DNA from: Nocardia suismassiliense
GTDB taxonomy: Bacteria > Actinomycetota > Actinomycetes > Mycobacteriales > Mycobacteriaceae
Reading direction: 5' to 3'
Assembly: GCF_900269665.1 (NCBI RefSeq)
Contig: NZ_LT985361.1
Coordinates: 7,674,759 to 7,738,758 of the forward strand
Length of the DNA: 64,000 nucleotides
Below the pieces are notes generated by a model that had not been told where the DNA came from, searched no databases, and saw only the letters and a program-made list of their open reading frames with translations. This document shows, in pieces, positions 33,795 through 41,852 of the stretch. A program made the position numbers and the translations under genes. Each line of letters begins with the position of its first letter. The stretch's first letter is position 1.

Positions 33795-33828
33795 GGAACG
33801 CTGCTCCGAATATACGGAGCGGTGTTCC
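33795..33828. promoter_or_regulatory. Large imperfect palindrome, candidate TetR operator
   Basis: The arms GGAAC-N3-GCTCCG and CGGAGC-N3-GTTCC face each other around AATATA, centred near 33811 between the divergent hydrolase and TetR genes. The arms agree perfectly except in the N3 triplets. This is a typical operator for a TetR repressor controlling both genes. Confidence 0.65.
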
Positions 33829-33869
33829 GCTTAGCAAGAGCGACTTGAAACCCTGCGAAAGGAGGCGGT

Positions 33870-34427
33870 GTGGAGTCGACCGCCAAACGCGCGGACGCCC
33901 GGCGCAACGAGAAGGCGCTGCTCGATGCCGCGGCATCGGTCTTCGTCACCGACGGAGTGGACGCACCGGTACGCCGGATCGCTGCCGCGGCGGGCGTCGG
34001 CATGGGCACGATCTACCGCCACTTCCCCACCCGCGCCGATCTTGTCGTCGCGGTCTATCGGCACCAGGTCGATGCCTGCGCCGACGCCGGCCCCACGCTG
34101 CTCGCGTCAGCGGCGTCACCGTTCACCGCGCTGCGTCAGTGGGTGGACCTTTTCGCGGACTTCCTGGTCACCAAGCACGGGCTCGCCGCGGCGATGCGGA
34201 ACGACCCCGATACTTTCACCGCGTTGCACGCACTGTTTCTCGATCGCCTCGTGCCGGTGCTCGACGACCTGCTCGCCGCCGCGCGAAACGCGGGCGAGGT
34301 CACTGCGGAATTCACCGCCTACCAGCTACTTCGAGCGATCGGCGACATCTGCGCCGGCGCGGAGATGGTCGACGCTCAGTATGACCCGCGCCTCACCATT
34401 CGACTGCTACTAGATGGATGCCGGTAG
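33870..34427 (+). CDS. TetR family transcriptional regulator
   Basis: This 185-aa protein has an N-terminal TetR DNA-binding domain (ALLDAAASVFVTDGVDAPVRRIAAAAGVGMGTIYRHFPTRADL region, about residues 16-60) and a helical ligand-binding C-terminal domain. The start is GTG 33870, preceded by AAAGGAGG; an overlapping GTG two bases earlier is in another frame. It is divergent from the alpha/beta hydrolase and probably represses it and itself through the palindrome between them. The ligand is unknown. Confidence 0.92.
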   Translation: MESTAKRADARRNEKALLDAAASVFVTDGVDAPVRRIAAAAGVGMGTIYRHFPTRADLVVAVYRHQVDACADAGPTLLASAASPFTALRQWVDLFADFLVTKHGLAAAMRNDPDTFTALHALFLDRLVPVLDDLLAAARNAGEVTAEFTAYQLLRAIGDICAGAEMVDAQYDPRLTIRLLLDGCR

Positions 34428-34492
34428 GGACGAGGCGGGGCATCCCACCCGCTCGAACTCGGCGGTGGTCAAGCGGGCGCCTGCGACCGGAT

Positions 34493-34972
34493 CTACGGTT
34501 TGTCCGGACCGATCCGGCGCGGCTTGATCATGCGCCGCGTGCCTGCGGCCGGAGCATCGTCGTCGGCTCGTTTCCGCCGCAGTGCGCCGAGATCGATGAC
34601 ACTCGCGTCCTGTTCGGCTAGGCCCTGATCGCCCTCCGGAGCGGAGTGCCACGTCGAGTCCGGGCCGATCGGCCACGCCCCCGTCTCACGCTGCAATTCC
34701 GATCGCATCACGGGCCTGGTCGGGGCGGAATCGTGCACGGAACCGCCTTCCGAACGCCACGTTTTACGCGGGCGCTCGCTCGCGTCCTCCGTCATCCGCC
34801 GCGGACGATGCGGCAGCCGAATGAGTTTCGACGCGCCGTCTCCCGCTTCGGAGCGACCGGTCTCACCCGTCTTCATACCTTCCAGCTTCCTGTGCACCCG
34901 TTCCACCGCATCGAATCTGTTCTCACCCGGCCCCGGCGAGGAGCCGCGACCAGGCACTTCCCGCTCCGACAT
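34493..34972 (-). CDS. Hypothetical Arg-rich protein
   Basis: This 159-aa protein is hydrophilic and Arg/Glu/Pro-rich, probably largely disordered, and ends with ASVIDLGALRRKRADDD and a basic tail. No domain or membrane segment is recognised. The codons are strongly G/C-ending over the whole frame, which supports a real gene, but the ribosome site is weak; a start ten codons earlier (35002) is possible. Convergent with TetR. Confidence 0.5.
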   Translation of the reverse strand: MSEREVPGRGSSPGPGENRFDAVERVHRKLEGMKTGETGRSEAGDGASKLIRLPHRPRRMTEDASERPRKTWRSEGGSVHDSAPTRPVMRSELQRETGAWPIGPDSTWHSAPEGDQGLAEQDASVIDLGALRRKRADDDAPAAGTRRMIKPRRIGPDKP

Positions 34973-35182
34973 CGAGCTACCAGCCGACGAATGCCGTGGC
35001 ACTCGTCAGCGCCACTGTCGCCGGTACCCCGAGCTGATCTCTGAACTTTGTCCTGATTGCATAGCTCACACCCGTATTCTCCCTCAGAACCGTCGCCCGC
35101 GTTTCCTGCCCTGTCCCCAGTGCCTATGCAACCGGGCCGGCGCGACCTTCGCCCGGTAAGCGGCCACCGCGATCAGCGCTCG

Positions 35183-35623
35183 TTACGGCACCAGCAGATA
35201 CCACTCCGCGAACGTGCCCCGAATGGGCCAGGAGACCGCCATTACCTTGGCCGGCCCCATCCCCACCCACAGATCGGTCGTTTCGGTATCACCCTGCGCC
35301 GCGTCGGTCCGGACGTAGACATCCTGAGTGCGCAGACCCGCCGAACCCACCCAACCCAGCTTCACTCGGTTGCCGCACGGCCCACCCAGATAACCCCGCG
35401 GCGTCACATGCGCCAGCACATGACCGGGACGAGCCGGGGCAGCCTCCAGCGCGATATCGATCGCGCCCGCACAGAGCTTCGCGTCACCGAACGAGTAGAG
35501 CGTGCTGCCGATCGTCGTGAACTGCGGCAATGGATCCGCCTGTGCCGGGGCCCCCGCCACCCAGGCAACCAACGCCCCGATCACCGCCGACACCATCCCC
35601 GCCACCATTCGCCGCGCCCACAT
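35183..35623 (-). CDS. Small secreted protein, unknown function
   Basis: This 146-aa exported protein has a signal peptide (MWARRMVAGMVSAVIGALVAW..., cleavage near AQADP). The mature part has two Cys residues (LCAGAID, GGPCGNR), probably a disulfide, and a beta-rich pattern. The ATG at 35623 has GAAGGGG upstream. Two mutually exclusive hairpins lie in its 5' leader (35683-35744). No family is recognised. Confidence 0.72.
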   Translation of the reverse strand: MWARRMVAGMVSAVIGALVAWVAGAPAQADPLPQFTTIGSTLYSFGDAKLCAGAIDIALEAAPARPGHVLAHVTPRGYLGGPCGNRVKLGWVGSAGLRTQDVYVRTDAAQGDTETTDLWVGMGPAKVMAVSWPIRGTFAEWYLLVP

Positions 35624-36017
35624 CAGTCGATACCCCTTCCCACATAACACCATTCGTGGCAGCGCCACTCACCTCAGCCGGAAACCCCGATCGCACACCG
35701 TCGCGTATCGGGGTTGTTTCACGAGTCAGCGTAGCGAAACAACCGACTGGTGGCGGCAAGTTAAGCCCCAGCTAATCCTTTCTGAAGTTCAACTCCGCCA
35801 ACAGAATTCGCTGGATCCTGACGATCGATGGATCCCCCGAGTATCAGGGGCAGGACAACTCGGGACTTTCTCCGACGTCGCGCCTTTCCTAATGTTGTCG
35901 CCAACCCGTCGACAGCACCGGTGCCGAGTCGGCGAACTCGATCCCGGGTTTGAACAGATGTCGCCCCAAGCGTTTCGCGGACGCGCCGGTCCGCCATGTC
36001 ACCCATTGAAAGGAATC
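35624..36017. other. Divergent intergenic region with overlapping hairpins
   Basis: This 394-bp gap lies between two divergent small secreted-protein genes. Near the minus-strand gene it holds two 9-bp-arm hairpins sharing four bases (listed separately). The rest shows no gene. Confidence 0.5.
35683..35744 (-). promoter_or_regulatory. Two mutually exclusive hairpins, attenuator-like leader
   Basis: The arms AACCCCGAT (35683-35691) and ATCGGGGTT (35707-35715) pair. GGTTGTTTC (35712-35720) and GAAACAACC (35736-35744) also pair. They share GGTT at 35712-35715, so both cannot form fully at once. They precede the secreted-protein gene at 35623 in its direction of transcription. Confidence 0.4.
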
Positions 36018-36386
36018 ATGCGAAACTCCGTATTGGTTGCCCCGCTTTTCGCGACCGCCCTCATGTTGGCTGGGACGAGTACCGCAGCGGCCGAAACCAC
36101 CGCCAATGCCGTGGGCGGCGCCGAGCAGATCACGGTGTCGGTGAATTCCGACGAGAAGTACTGGGTCGGGCTGGTGCAGGTCGACGGGCACCATCAGGAC
36201 TTCGTGCTCGGGCCGGGCGGCGATGGGATTGTCGGCCCGTCGTACGTCATCAAGAATGTGCGACCAGGTAGTCACCACGTGGTGATCACCGTCGGCATCA
36301 ACGGTGGTTTCGGAGATACGATGCTCGACCGGAATATCGAAGTCACCAAAGCGGACGCTCCGCCGACAGGTTCCGCAGGTCGATGA
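36018..36386 (+). CDS. Small secreted protein, unknown function
   Basis: This 122-aa protein has a clear signal peptide (MRNSVLVAPLFATALMLAGT..., cleavage near AAAET). The mature part is short and beta-rich (ITVSVNSDEKYWVGLVQVDG, GPSYVIKNVRPGSHHVVITVG), suggesting a small beta-sandwich that binds or coats something outside the cell. It has no Cys and no known catalytic motif. AAAGGAATC precedes the ATG, and a strong hairpin follows the stop. Confidence 0.72.
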   Translation: MRNSVLVAPLFATALMLAGTSTAAAETTANAVGGAEQITVSVNSDEKYWVGLVQVDGHHQDFVLGPGGDGIVGPSYVIKNVRPGSHHVVITVGINGGFGDTMLDRNIEVTKADAPPTGSAGR

Positions 36387-36413
36387 TCGGTTAGTTCACT
36401 TCCACCCGTTTCG

Positions 36414-36442
36414 AAGGCTCATGCGCATCGCGTATGAGCCTT
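36414..36442 (+). terminator. Hairpin terminator after the 36018-36386 gene
   Basis: Perfect 9-bp arms AAGGCTCAT (36414-36422) and ATGAGCCTT (36434-36442) around an 11-nt loop, followed by T residues, lie 28 bp after the stop codon. A second hairpin GTCCTCC-GATA-GGAGGAC at 36482-36499 follows. Confidence 0.6.
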
Positions 36443-36617
36443 TGCGCATGCCACGAATGTCATCCGGATGTCGGTGGAGCAGTCCTCCGATAGGAGGACG
36501 CGGCCGGAACGTCTCGGGCTTTACGTTTGATTCCGGACAGGACGGGCCCGAAATGCCGCCCGCGGCACCACGATTGCCGAGCTGCCGAATACATACATCA
36601 GACAGGTGGAGACCGAA

Positions 36618-37187
36618 ATGCCGGACGTTATTCGTGACAATCCGGTCGCGACCATGATTGTGATATCCGAGGTCGGGCTGTGGGTATTGCTGGCGGCGGG
36701 AATGATCGCGCGATACCTGTTGCGGTTGCGGTCGGTGGGCGCGGCCTTGCTGTGGGGAATTCCGCTGCTCGACGTAGCCCTGATCGTCGCCGCCGCCGTC
36801 GATCTACACCGCGGCGCCCAACCGGGCCTGATCCACGGACTCGCCGGGGTGTACCTCGGTGTCAGCGTCGCCTTCGGTCCCGCGATCGTGCGCTGGGCGG
36901 ACGTGCGTTTCGCACACCGATTCGCCGGAGGTCCGGCGCCGGTAAAGCCGGCGAAAGGAACACCCGAAAAGGTGGCGGCCCTGTGGAAAGAGTGGAATCG
37001 CGCCGTACTCGCCGCGGCAATCGCCTCGGCGGCGCTGGGCTTGATCATCGTCACCGTCGCAGAAGGCGAGCAGGCCACCAGCCTGTGGTGGTGGGTCGGC
37101 CGCTCCTGGACCGTCGTCGGCCTGTGGCTGGTATTCGGTCCCCTGTGGGAAGAAATGTCCTCACCCCGCAAAGCGAAGCAGTCGTAA
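36618..37187 (+). CDS. Four-helix membrane protein, unknown function
   Basis: This 189-aa integral membrane protein has about four to five hydrophobic helices (TMIVISEVGLWVLLAAGMIA, LLWGIPLLDVALIVAAAVDL, IHGLAGVYLGVSVAFGPAIV, AAAIASAALGLIIVTVA, SWTVVGLWLVFGPLW) and a charged loop between the third and fourth. GGTGGAG lies eight bases before ATG 36618. It resembles uncharacterised actinobacterial membrane proteins; no function is inferred. Confidence 0.75.
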   Translation: MPDVIRDNPVATMIVISEVGLWVLLAAGMIARYLLRLRSVGAALLWGIPLLDVALIVAAAVDLHRGAQPGLIHGLAGVYLGVSVAFGPAIVRWADVRFAHRFAGGPAPVKPAKGTPEKVAALWKEWNRAVLAAAIASAALGLIIVTVAEGEQATSLWWWVGRSWTVVGLWLVFGPLWEEMSSPRKAKQS

Positions 37188-37273
37188 TCTGTCGCCGAAC
37201 TTGCGCAGACTTTCCCTGAACTCGTTGTAAGACAACGGTATTCAACGCGGCGATGCGGTCGCTCCAGGCCGTA

Positions 37274-38326
37274 TCAGCAGGGCCGGCGTGTGAGCACGGC
37301 CGCGAACCACTCTGCTACCTCGGGGCGCGAGCAATCGATGATCCAGTGCAAACCGTGTGGACTGGTCAACGTCAGGTGCCCGTACTCCATGATCGGCAGA
37401 AGGGGGTTGTGGCGGTATCGACGATCGGGGCCGCCGCGTACGTTGACGAACTGCCACGTTGTATCGACCTGAATCCCGTCGCGGGGTGGAGGCTCGGGTT
37501 CGATCACCCACTTTCGGTGGCACTCCACGTGCAGATGCCGGTAGTCGACATCGCTCCAGCTGTCAGCGGAACGGACGAGGATTCGATCGGGCAGGAACAG
37601 GAGTGCTTGGCGATCGTGGGAGATCGTCGGTACGGCGATATTCGTGGCGAGGATGCGGGGCGGTTTCAGGCTGCGCGTCACCGTCTTGCGGCTGATCTGA
37701 GTCTCGGCGCCGCCGCTGACCTTGTATCCGTAAGTGCCTGCGACAGAGACAGATGCCTCGACGCGCCATGCTCCGCCGAGCGCGACGAATGAGCGGTAGC
37801 CGTCGGTGAGTTCGTTGAACCAGTCCGAGATGGGGCCGGTCACCTCATAAGCCACGGTGACCGTCCGATTATGGCGGTCCCACCACCACAGCCACACCAA
37901 GCCGGGGACGCCGGCGGCGAGCACGGTGATCGGCATCCACAGCAGTTTCGATGTTGCGGCGACACCAGCGGTCAACACCAGGGCGATTGCGCCCCAGGGC
38001 AATAGCGCGTTGTAGCGACTGGCGGCGCTCAACTGGTCGAGCAGTACGCCAGGTCCGGTCGGCACCAGTTGAGTTGCGTCGAAACCGGTTTCGTCGGCCG
38101 CGTCCATTCCGCGGAGTTGCGCAGGCGTCACATCAGCTTTTGCACGAGGCGGCGAGGACAGCATCCGCCGGTAGTGGAGGCCATGTGCACTGATATGCAC
38201 GTAGGTCCCCCGCGGCCCGCTGCCGACCCGGAACCCCCGAACACCAACGCTGGCACCGACACCGGACTTGGAGACGTTGATCCGGAACGGACCCGCGTTC
38301 ACCGACTTGCGCGAATAGAACCCCAC
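37274..38326 (-). CDS. DUF4236 domain membrane protein
   Basis: The first 55 residues (GFYSRKSVNAGPFRINVSKS... GVRGFRVGSGPRGTYVH) are a DUF4236 domain, a short widespread module of unknown function. Two adjacent membrane helices follow (about 130-180), then a roughly 170-residue soluble C-terminal part without a recognised domain (350 aa total). Many DUF4236 proteins are phage- or stress-associated, but nothing here proves that. The start is GTG 38326 with a GGGGG run upstream. Confidence 0.75.
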   Translation of the reverse strand: MGFYSRKSVNAGPFRINVSKSGVGASVGVRGFRVGSGPRGTYVHISAHGLHYRRMLSSPPRAKADVTPAQLRGMDAADETGFDATQLVPTGPGVLLDQLSAASRYNALLPWGAIALVLTAGVAATSKLLWMPITVLAAGVPGLVWLWWWDRHNRTVTVAYEVTGPISDWFNELTDGYRSFVALGGAWRVEASVSVAGTYGYKVSGGAETQISRKTVTRSLKPPRILATNIAVPTISHDRQALLFLPDRILVRSADSWSDVDYRHLHVECHRKWVIEPEPPPRDGIQVDTTWQFVNVRGGPDRRYRHNPLLPIMEYGHLTLTSPHGLHWIIDCSRPEVAEWFAAVLTRRPC

Positions 38327-38503
38327 CGGTACCCCCGATCCCGTAGCGCGTTGTCCAGATTCTATGCCGCCGACCAGCCTGCGCGGCTCGCAAAGAGCAC
38401 GATCCGTTGCGCCCGCGAGCGGTCAGCTGAACCAAGTACGGGCGGCGCTGAAGTCGGGGATGCGTGCGTCCACTCCTTGACTTCAGTGCGTGAGACTGAC
38501 ACC

Positions 38504-38526
38504 ATTAGTCAGATAAGCTGACTAAT
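38504..38526. promoter_or_regulatory. Inverted repeat ATTAGTCAG-N5-CTGACTAAT, candidate operator
   Basis: Perfect 9-bp arms around ATAAG lie 54 bp before the lectin-like gene, in an otherwise GC-rich divergent region. The size and AT-rich core suit a dimeric MarR/TetR-type repressor. No regulator gene is adjacent. Confidence 0.5.
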
Positions 38527-38579
38527 ATCGCAGCAGAATCCTCGGCGACGGCGTCGCCATCAGCAAGGGATGATCGACC

Positions 38580-39464
38580 ATGGGGTGGTCAGAATGGCAA
38601 GAGACCAGCGTCGCGTGGCACATGCAGCCCAGGGAGATCACCGCAGCCGGCGATGAAGACGTACTCCGCGTCATAATCCGAGACAAGAACGACGACTTGC
38701 ACGAGGCGGTCTACCTCGGCAACAGCTACTGGGCGTCGAACGAGAACATCGGCCAACCCGGCGGCACGAGCCTGTCCGGAGTACCGGCCTTGGCCTGCAT
38801 CCCCGATCGGCGCGACCTGTTCGTCAATGGCGGGTTCTCGCTGCGGCACCGCTCGTCCACCAGGCCGCAGTCGTGGACCCGATGGGAAGACCTCGGGCCG
38901 GTTTTCCCACTGCCCGCAGGCATCGGCGCGGGCCCCGCAGTGTGCCGGAGTCGTTGGCGGATGGACATCTTCGCGCTGTCGGCCACCGGCCCGCCGTTCG
39001 AAATGCTGCACATGTACTACGACGACAACCACGGATTCATGGGCTGGGAATCCCTCGGCGGCGAGTGGTACGACGCACCCGACGGCGGGTTCCGCACCCC
39101 GGCGGCGACCACGTGGGGCCCCGATCGGATCGACGTTTTCGCCGTCGGCCGGGACAACGAAATCCACCACCAGTGGACCGAGAACGCCGGCGTCGACTGG
39201 TCCGGTTGGTACGCGATCGGCGGCGTCACCGAGCACGGTCTCGCGGCATGCTCCTGGGGTCCGGGCCGCATCGACCTGTTCCACCGAGGCACGGACGCGT
39301 CGATCTATCACGCATGGTTGGACGCGGACGAGGCCGGCTGGAGCGGCTGGGAGGACATGGGCGGAGTCACCGATCACGCAGTGGCACTCGGCAGTCGCGG
39401 CCGCGGTCGTTTGGACCTGCTGCACATCGGCACCGACGACAAGATCTACCTCAAGGAATTCTGA
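38580..39464 (+). CDS. PLL-like beta-propeller (lectin-type repeat) protein
   Basis: This 294-aa protein is built of about five to seven repeats around W..W..LGG and GPGRIDLFHRGTDASIYHAWL motifs (for example GWESLGGEWYDAPDGG, WYAIGGVTEHGLA, GWEDMGGVTDHAVA). This is the pattern of PLL/fucose-binding-lectin-type seven-bladed propellers. No signal peptide is visible, so export, if any, is by another route. Sugar binding is a family inference. A symmetric operator-like sequence lies just upstream. Confidence 0.78.
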   Translation: MGWSEWQETSVAWHMQPREITAAGDEDVLRVIIRDKNDDLHEAVYLGNSYWASNENIGQPGGTSLSGVPALACIPDRRDLFVNGGFSLRHRSSTRPQSWTRWEDLGPVFPLPAGIGAGPAVCRSRWRMDIFALSATGPPFEMLHMYYDDNHGFMGWESLGGEWYDAPDGGFRTPAATTWGPDRIDVFAVGRDNEIHHQWTENAGVDWSGWYAIGGVTEHGLAACSWGPGRIDLFHRGTDASIYHAWLDADEAGWSGWEDMGGVTDHAVALGSRGRGRLDLLHIGTDDKIYLKEF

Positions 39465-39557
39465 GCGTCTCTGCAAACCGACGTGCAGCGATCATCTGTC
39501 CAGCCACTGGTTTTCACTGCTGCAATCGGACCACCGAACACCGGCACAATGTGTCGA

Positions 39558-40028
39558 ATGAGCGCACCGTATACCGAGCCCTCCGTGTCCCCCGCACGAG
39601 CCGCCCAGCGACCGCACGGGTGGCTGCCGGAACAGGCGAGGGACAACCGGCTGGCAGTGGCGGCGATGACCGACGGCTTCCTAGCCCTTCTCGGCGGTAT
39701 CGCGTTGGTGCAGAAGGTTTTTCCCCCTACTGACGGTGTCGCCGCGTTTCTGGCTACGTTCATTCCCTGTGTGCTGGCAGCGTCATTCGTCAACCATGTC
39801 TTCGGCACGCTGCTGTTTCGCGGCAGTGTCGCCAAACTGCTGTTCGGTATGCGCGTGCTGCGCTGGAAGGACGGCCGCCGCCCGCGCTTCTGGCAGACGC
39901 TGGGGCGGTGGTTGTTCGGCTTCGTGGTCATCGTTTTTCAGTTCGTCCTGGAAGGCGCGAGCGTGGGGCAGGCATGTGGTCTGCGCACCGTACGCAGACG
40001 CGACGAGAGGGTTGCGATGCCGCAATGA
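39558..40028 (+). CDS. RDD family membrane protein
   Basis: This 156-aa protein has three hydrophobic segments and the RDD-type signature (AMTDGFLALLGGIALV ... GSVAKLLFGMRVLRWKDGRRPRFWQTLGRW). RDD proteins are small membrane proteins of uncertain, possibly transport, function. The start MSAPYTEPS is chosen; an ATG three codons earlier is possible. Confidence 0.75.
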   Translation: MSAPYTEPSVSPARAAQRPHGWLPEQARDNRLAVAAMTDGFLALLGGIALVQKVFPPTDGVAAFLATFIPCVLAASFVNHVFGTLLFRGSVAKLLFGMRVLRWKDGRRPRFWQTLGRWLFGFVVIVFQFVLEGASVGQACGLRTVRRRDERVAMPQ

Positions 40029-40189
40029 TGGCCCTGGACGATCACGGCTGCGGTGGCCGCAAGACGACATGAACTAAACCTTCACTCCAGCCCCGGGTGC
40101 GGATTTCGAGGACAACGACGCACGAAATAGCTACTGTCCGACGTTATTACGGGGGCCGCGTTCGATTCGGCCACTCGAGGACGGAGAGT

Positions 40190-41803
40190 GTGTTGAGATC
40201 CACCAGATGGACTGCGTTACTGGCGGCTGTCGTATTGGCGACCGGGCTGGGCCTGACGGCCTGTTCCTCCGATGGAGGTGATGCGGCGGAGGGTGTGGTC
40301 ACCGTCAACGGTGGTGAGCCGCAACATCCGCTCGTTCCGACCAATACCAATGAGAACCAGGGCGGCCGCGTGGTCGACCGTTTGTTCGCCGGCCTGAAGT
40401 ACTACGACCCCGACGGCGTGGCGCACAACGAGGTGGCGCAGTCGATCGAGTCGACCGACCGGCAGCACTATCGGATCACTCTCGCGCCGGACTGGAAGTT
40501 CACCGACGGCTCCCCGGTGACGGCGAAGTCGTTCGTCGACGCCTGGAACTATGGCGCGCTGAGCACCAATGCCCAGTTGCAGAGCTGGATATTCGCCTCG
40601 ATCGTCGGCTACGACGAGGTGTCGGCGGCTCCGCCCAAGGCGCAGACGATGTCGGGGCTGAAGGTGATCGACGATCGCACATTCACGGTCGATCTCACCC
40701 GCCCGTCGATCGATTTCGAACTCTCGCTGGGATTCACCCCGTTCCGTCCGCTGCCCGCGGTGGCGTACCAGGACATGAAGGCGTTCGGCGAGCGCCCGAT
40801 CGGCAACGGCCCGTACAAATTCGCGGGTCCGGATGCCTGGCAGCACAATGTGCAGATCGATCTGGTGCCGAATCCGGATTACCGCGGTAAGCGGCCGGCG
40901 AAGAACAAGGGCCTGCGGTTCGTGATGTACCAGTCCTTCGATACCGCCTACGCCGATCTGCTGGCCGGCAACCTCGACCTGCTCGACACCATCCCCGACA
41001 ACGCGCTGACCAGCTTCAAGAACGATCTCGGTGACCGCGCCATCCAGAAGAAGACCGCGCGCTACGAGCACATCGGATTCCAGCCCACCGTGCCGCATTT
41101 CGCCGGCGAAGAAGGTGTGCTGCGCCGCAAGGCGATATCGCTGGCCATCAACCGGCCGCAGATCTCCGAGGCCATCTGGCACGGCACCAAAGTCCCGGCG
41201 CGCGACTTCACCTCCGCCAGCTTGCCCGGTTATAACGACAATCTCCCCGGGGTGGAACTGCTGTCGTACAACCCGGACGAGGCCAAGAAATTGTGGGCGC
41301 AGGCCAACGCCATCGCGCCGTGGACCGGCCGGCTCGAGATCGCCTACAACTCCGACGGCGGCCACCAGGCTTGGATCGAAGCGGTCGCCAACAGCGTCAA
41401 GAACACCCTCGGGGTGGAGGCGATCGGCGCACCGTATCCGACGTTCAAGCCGTTGCGCGACGCGATCACCAGCAAGTCCATCCGCACCGCGTTCCGTAAC
41501 GCCTGGCAGGGCGATTATCCGACGATGCTGAACTTCTTGATCCCGCAGTATGTCTCCGATTCGGCAAGTAACGACATCGGTTACGTCAACCCCGAATTCG
41601 ACAAGCACATCACCGCCGCGCTGGCCGACCCCACCCCGGAGGAGTCCTACGCACACATCGCAAAGGCGCAGGCCATCCTGTTCCAGGACATGCCCGACGT
41701 TCCGGTGTTCAACGACAACAACAACGCCGGACATTCGGACAAGGTGCGGCAGGCGAAGCTGACCTGGAATGGTCTTTTCGCTTACGAGGCTGTCGAAAAG
41801 TAG
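40190..41803 (+). CDS. Family 5 (oligopeptide-type) ABC substrate-binding lipoprotein
   Basis: This 537-aa solute-binding protein of the DppA/OppA family has a lipobox LTAC at the end of a signal peptide (start GTG 40190, GGAG upstream). Family segments such as FADGSPVTAKSFVDAWN-like (here FTDGSPVTAKSFVDAWN), GNGPYKFAG and SYNPDEAKKLW follow. It binds peptides or other small ligands outside the membrane and passes them to a permease. No permease or ATPase gene is adjacent, so it either serves a distant transporter or acts alone. Confidence 0.9.
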   Translation: MLRSTRWTALLAAVVLATGLGLTACSSDGGDAAEGVVTVNGGEPQHPLVPTNTNENQGGRVVDRLFAGLKYYDPDGVAHNEVAQSIESTDRQHYRITLAPDWKFTDGSPVTAKSFVDAWNYGALSTNAQLQSWIFASIVGYDEVSAAPPKAQTMSGLKVIDDRTFTVDLTRPSIDFELSLGFTPFRPLPAVAYQDMKAFGERPIGNGPYKFAGPDAWQHNVQIDLVPNPDYRGKRPAKNKGLRFVMYQSFDTAYADLLAGNLDLLDTIPDNALTSFKNDLGDRAIQKKTARYEHIGFQPTVPHFAGEEGVLRRKAISLAINRPQISEAIWHGTKVPARDFTSASLPGYNDNLPGVELLSYNPDEAKKLWAQANAIAPWTGRLEIAYNSDGGHQAWIEAVANSVKNTLGVEAIGAPYPTFKPLRDAITSKSIRTAFRNAWQGDYPTMLNFLIPQYVSDSASNDIGYVNPEFDKHITAALADPTPEESYAHIAKAQAILFQDMPDVPVFNDNNNAGHSDKVRQAKLTWNGLFAYEAVEK

Positions 41804-41813
41804 TCGTCGGTTG

Positions 41814-41839
41814 GGTGGGGCCGCAAACGCGACCCCACC
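41814..41839. terminator. GGTGGGG/CCCCACC hairpin between convergent genes
   Basis: The arms at 41814-41820 and 41833-41839, with an additional inner CGC/GCG pair, lie 10 bp past one stop and 13 bp from the other. It probably terminates both convergent genes. Confidence 0.6.
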
Positions 41840-41852
41840 TGAACGGCCGACC

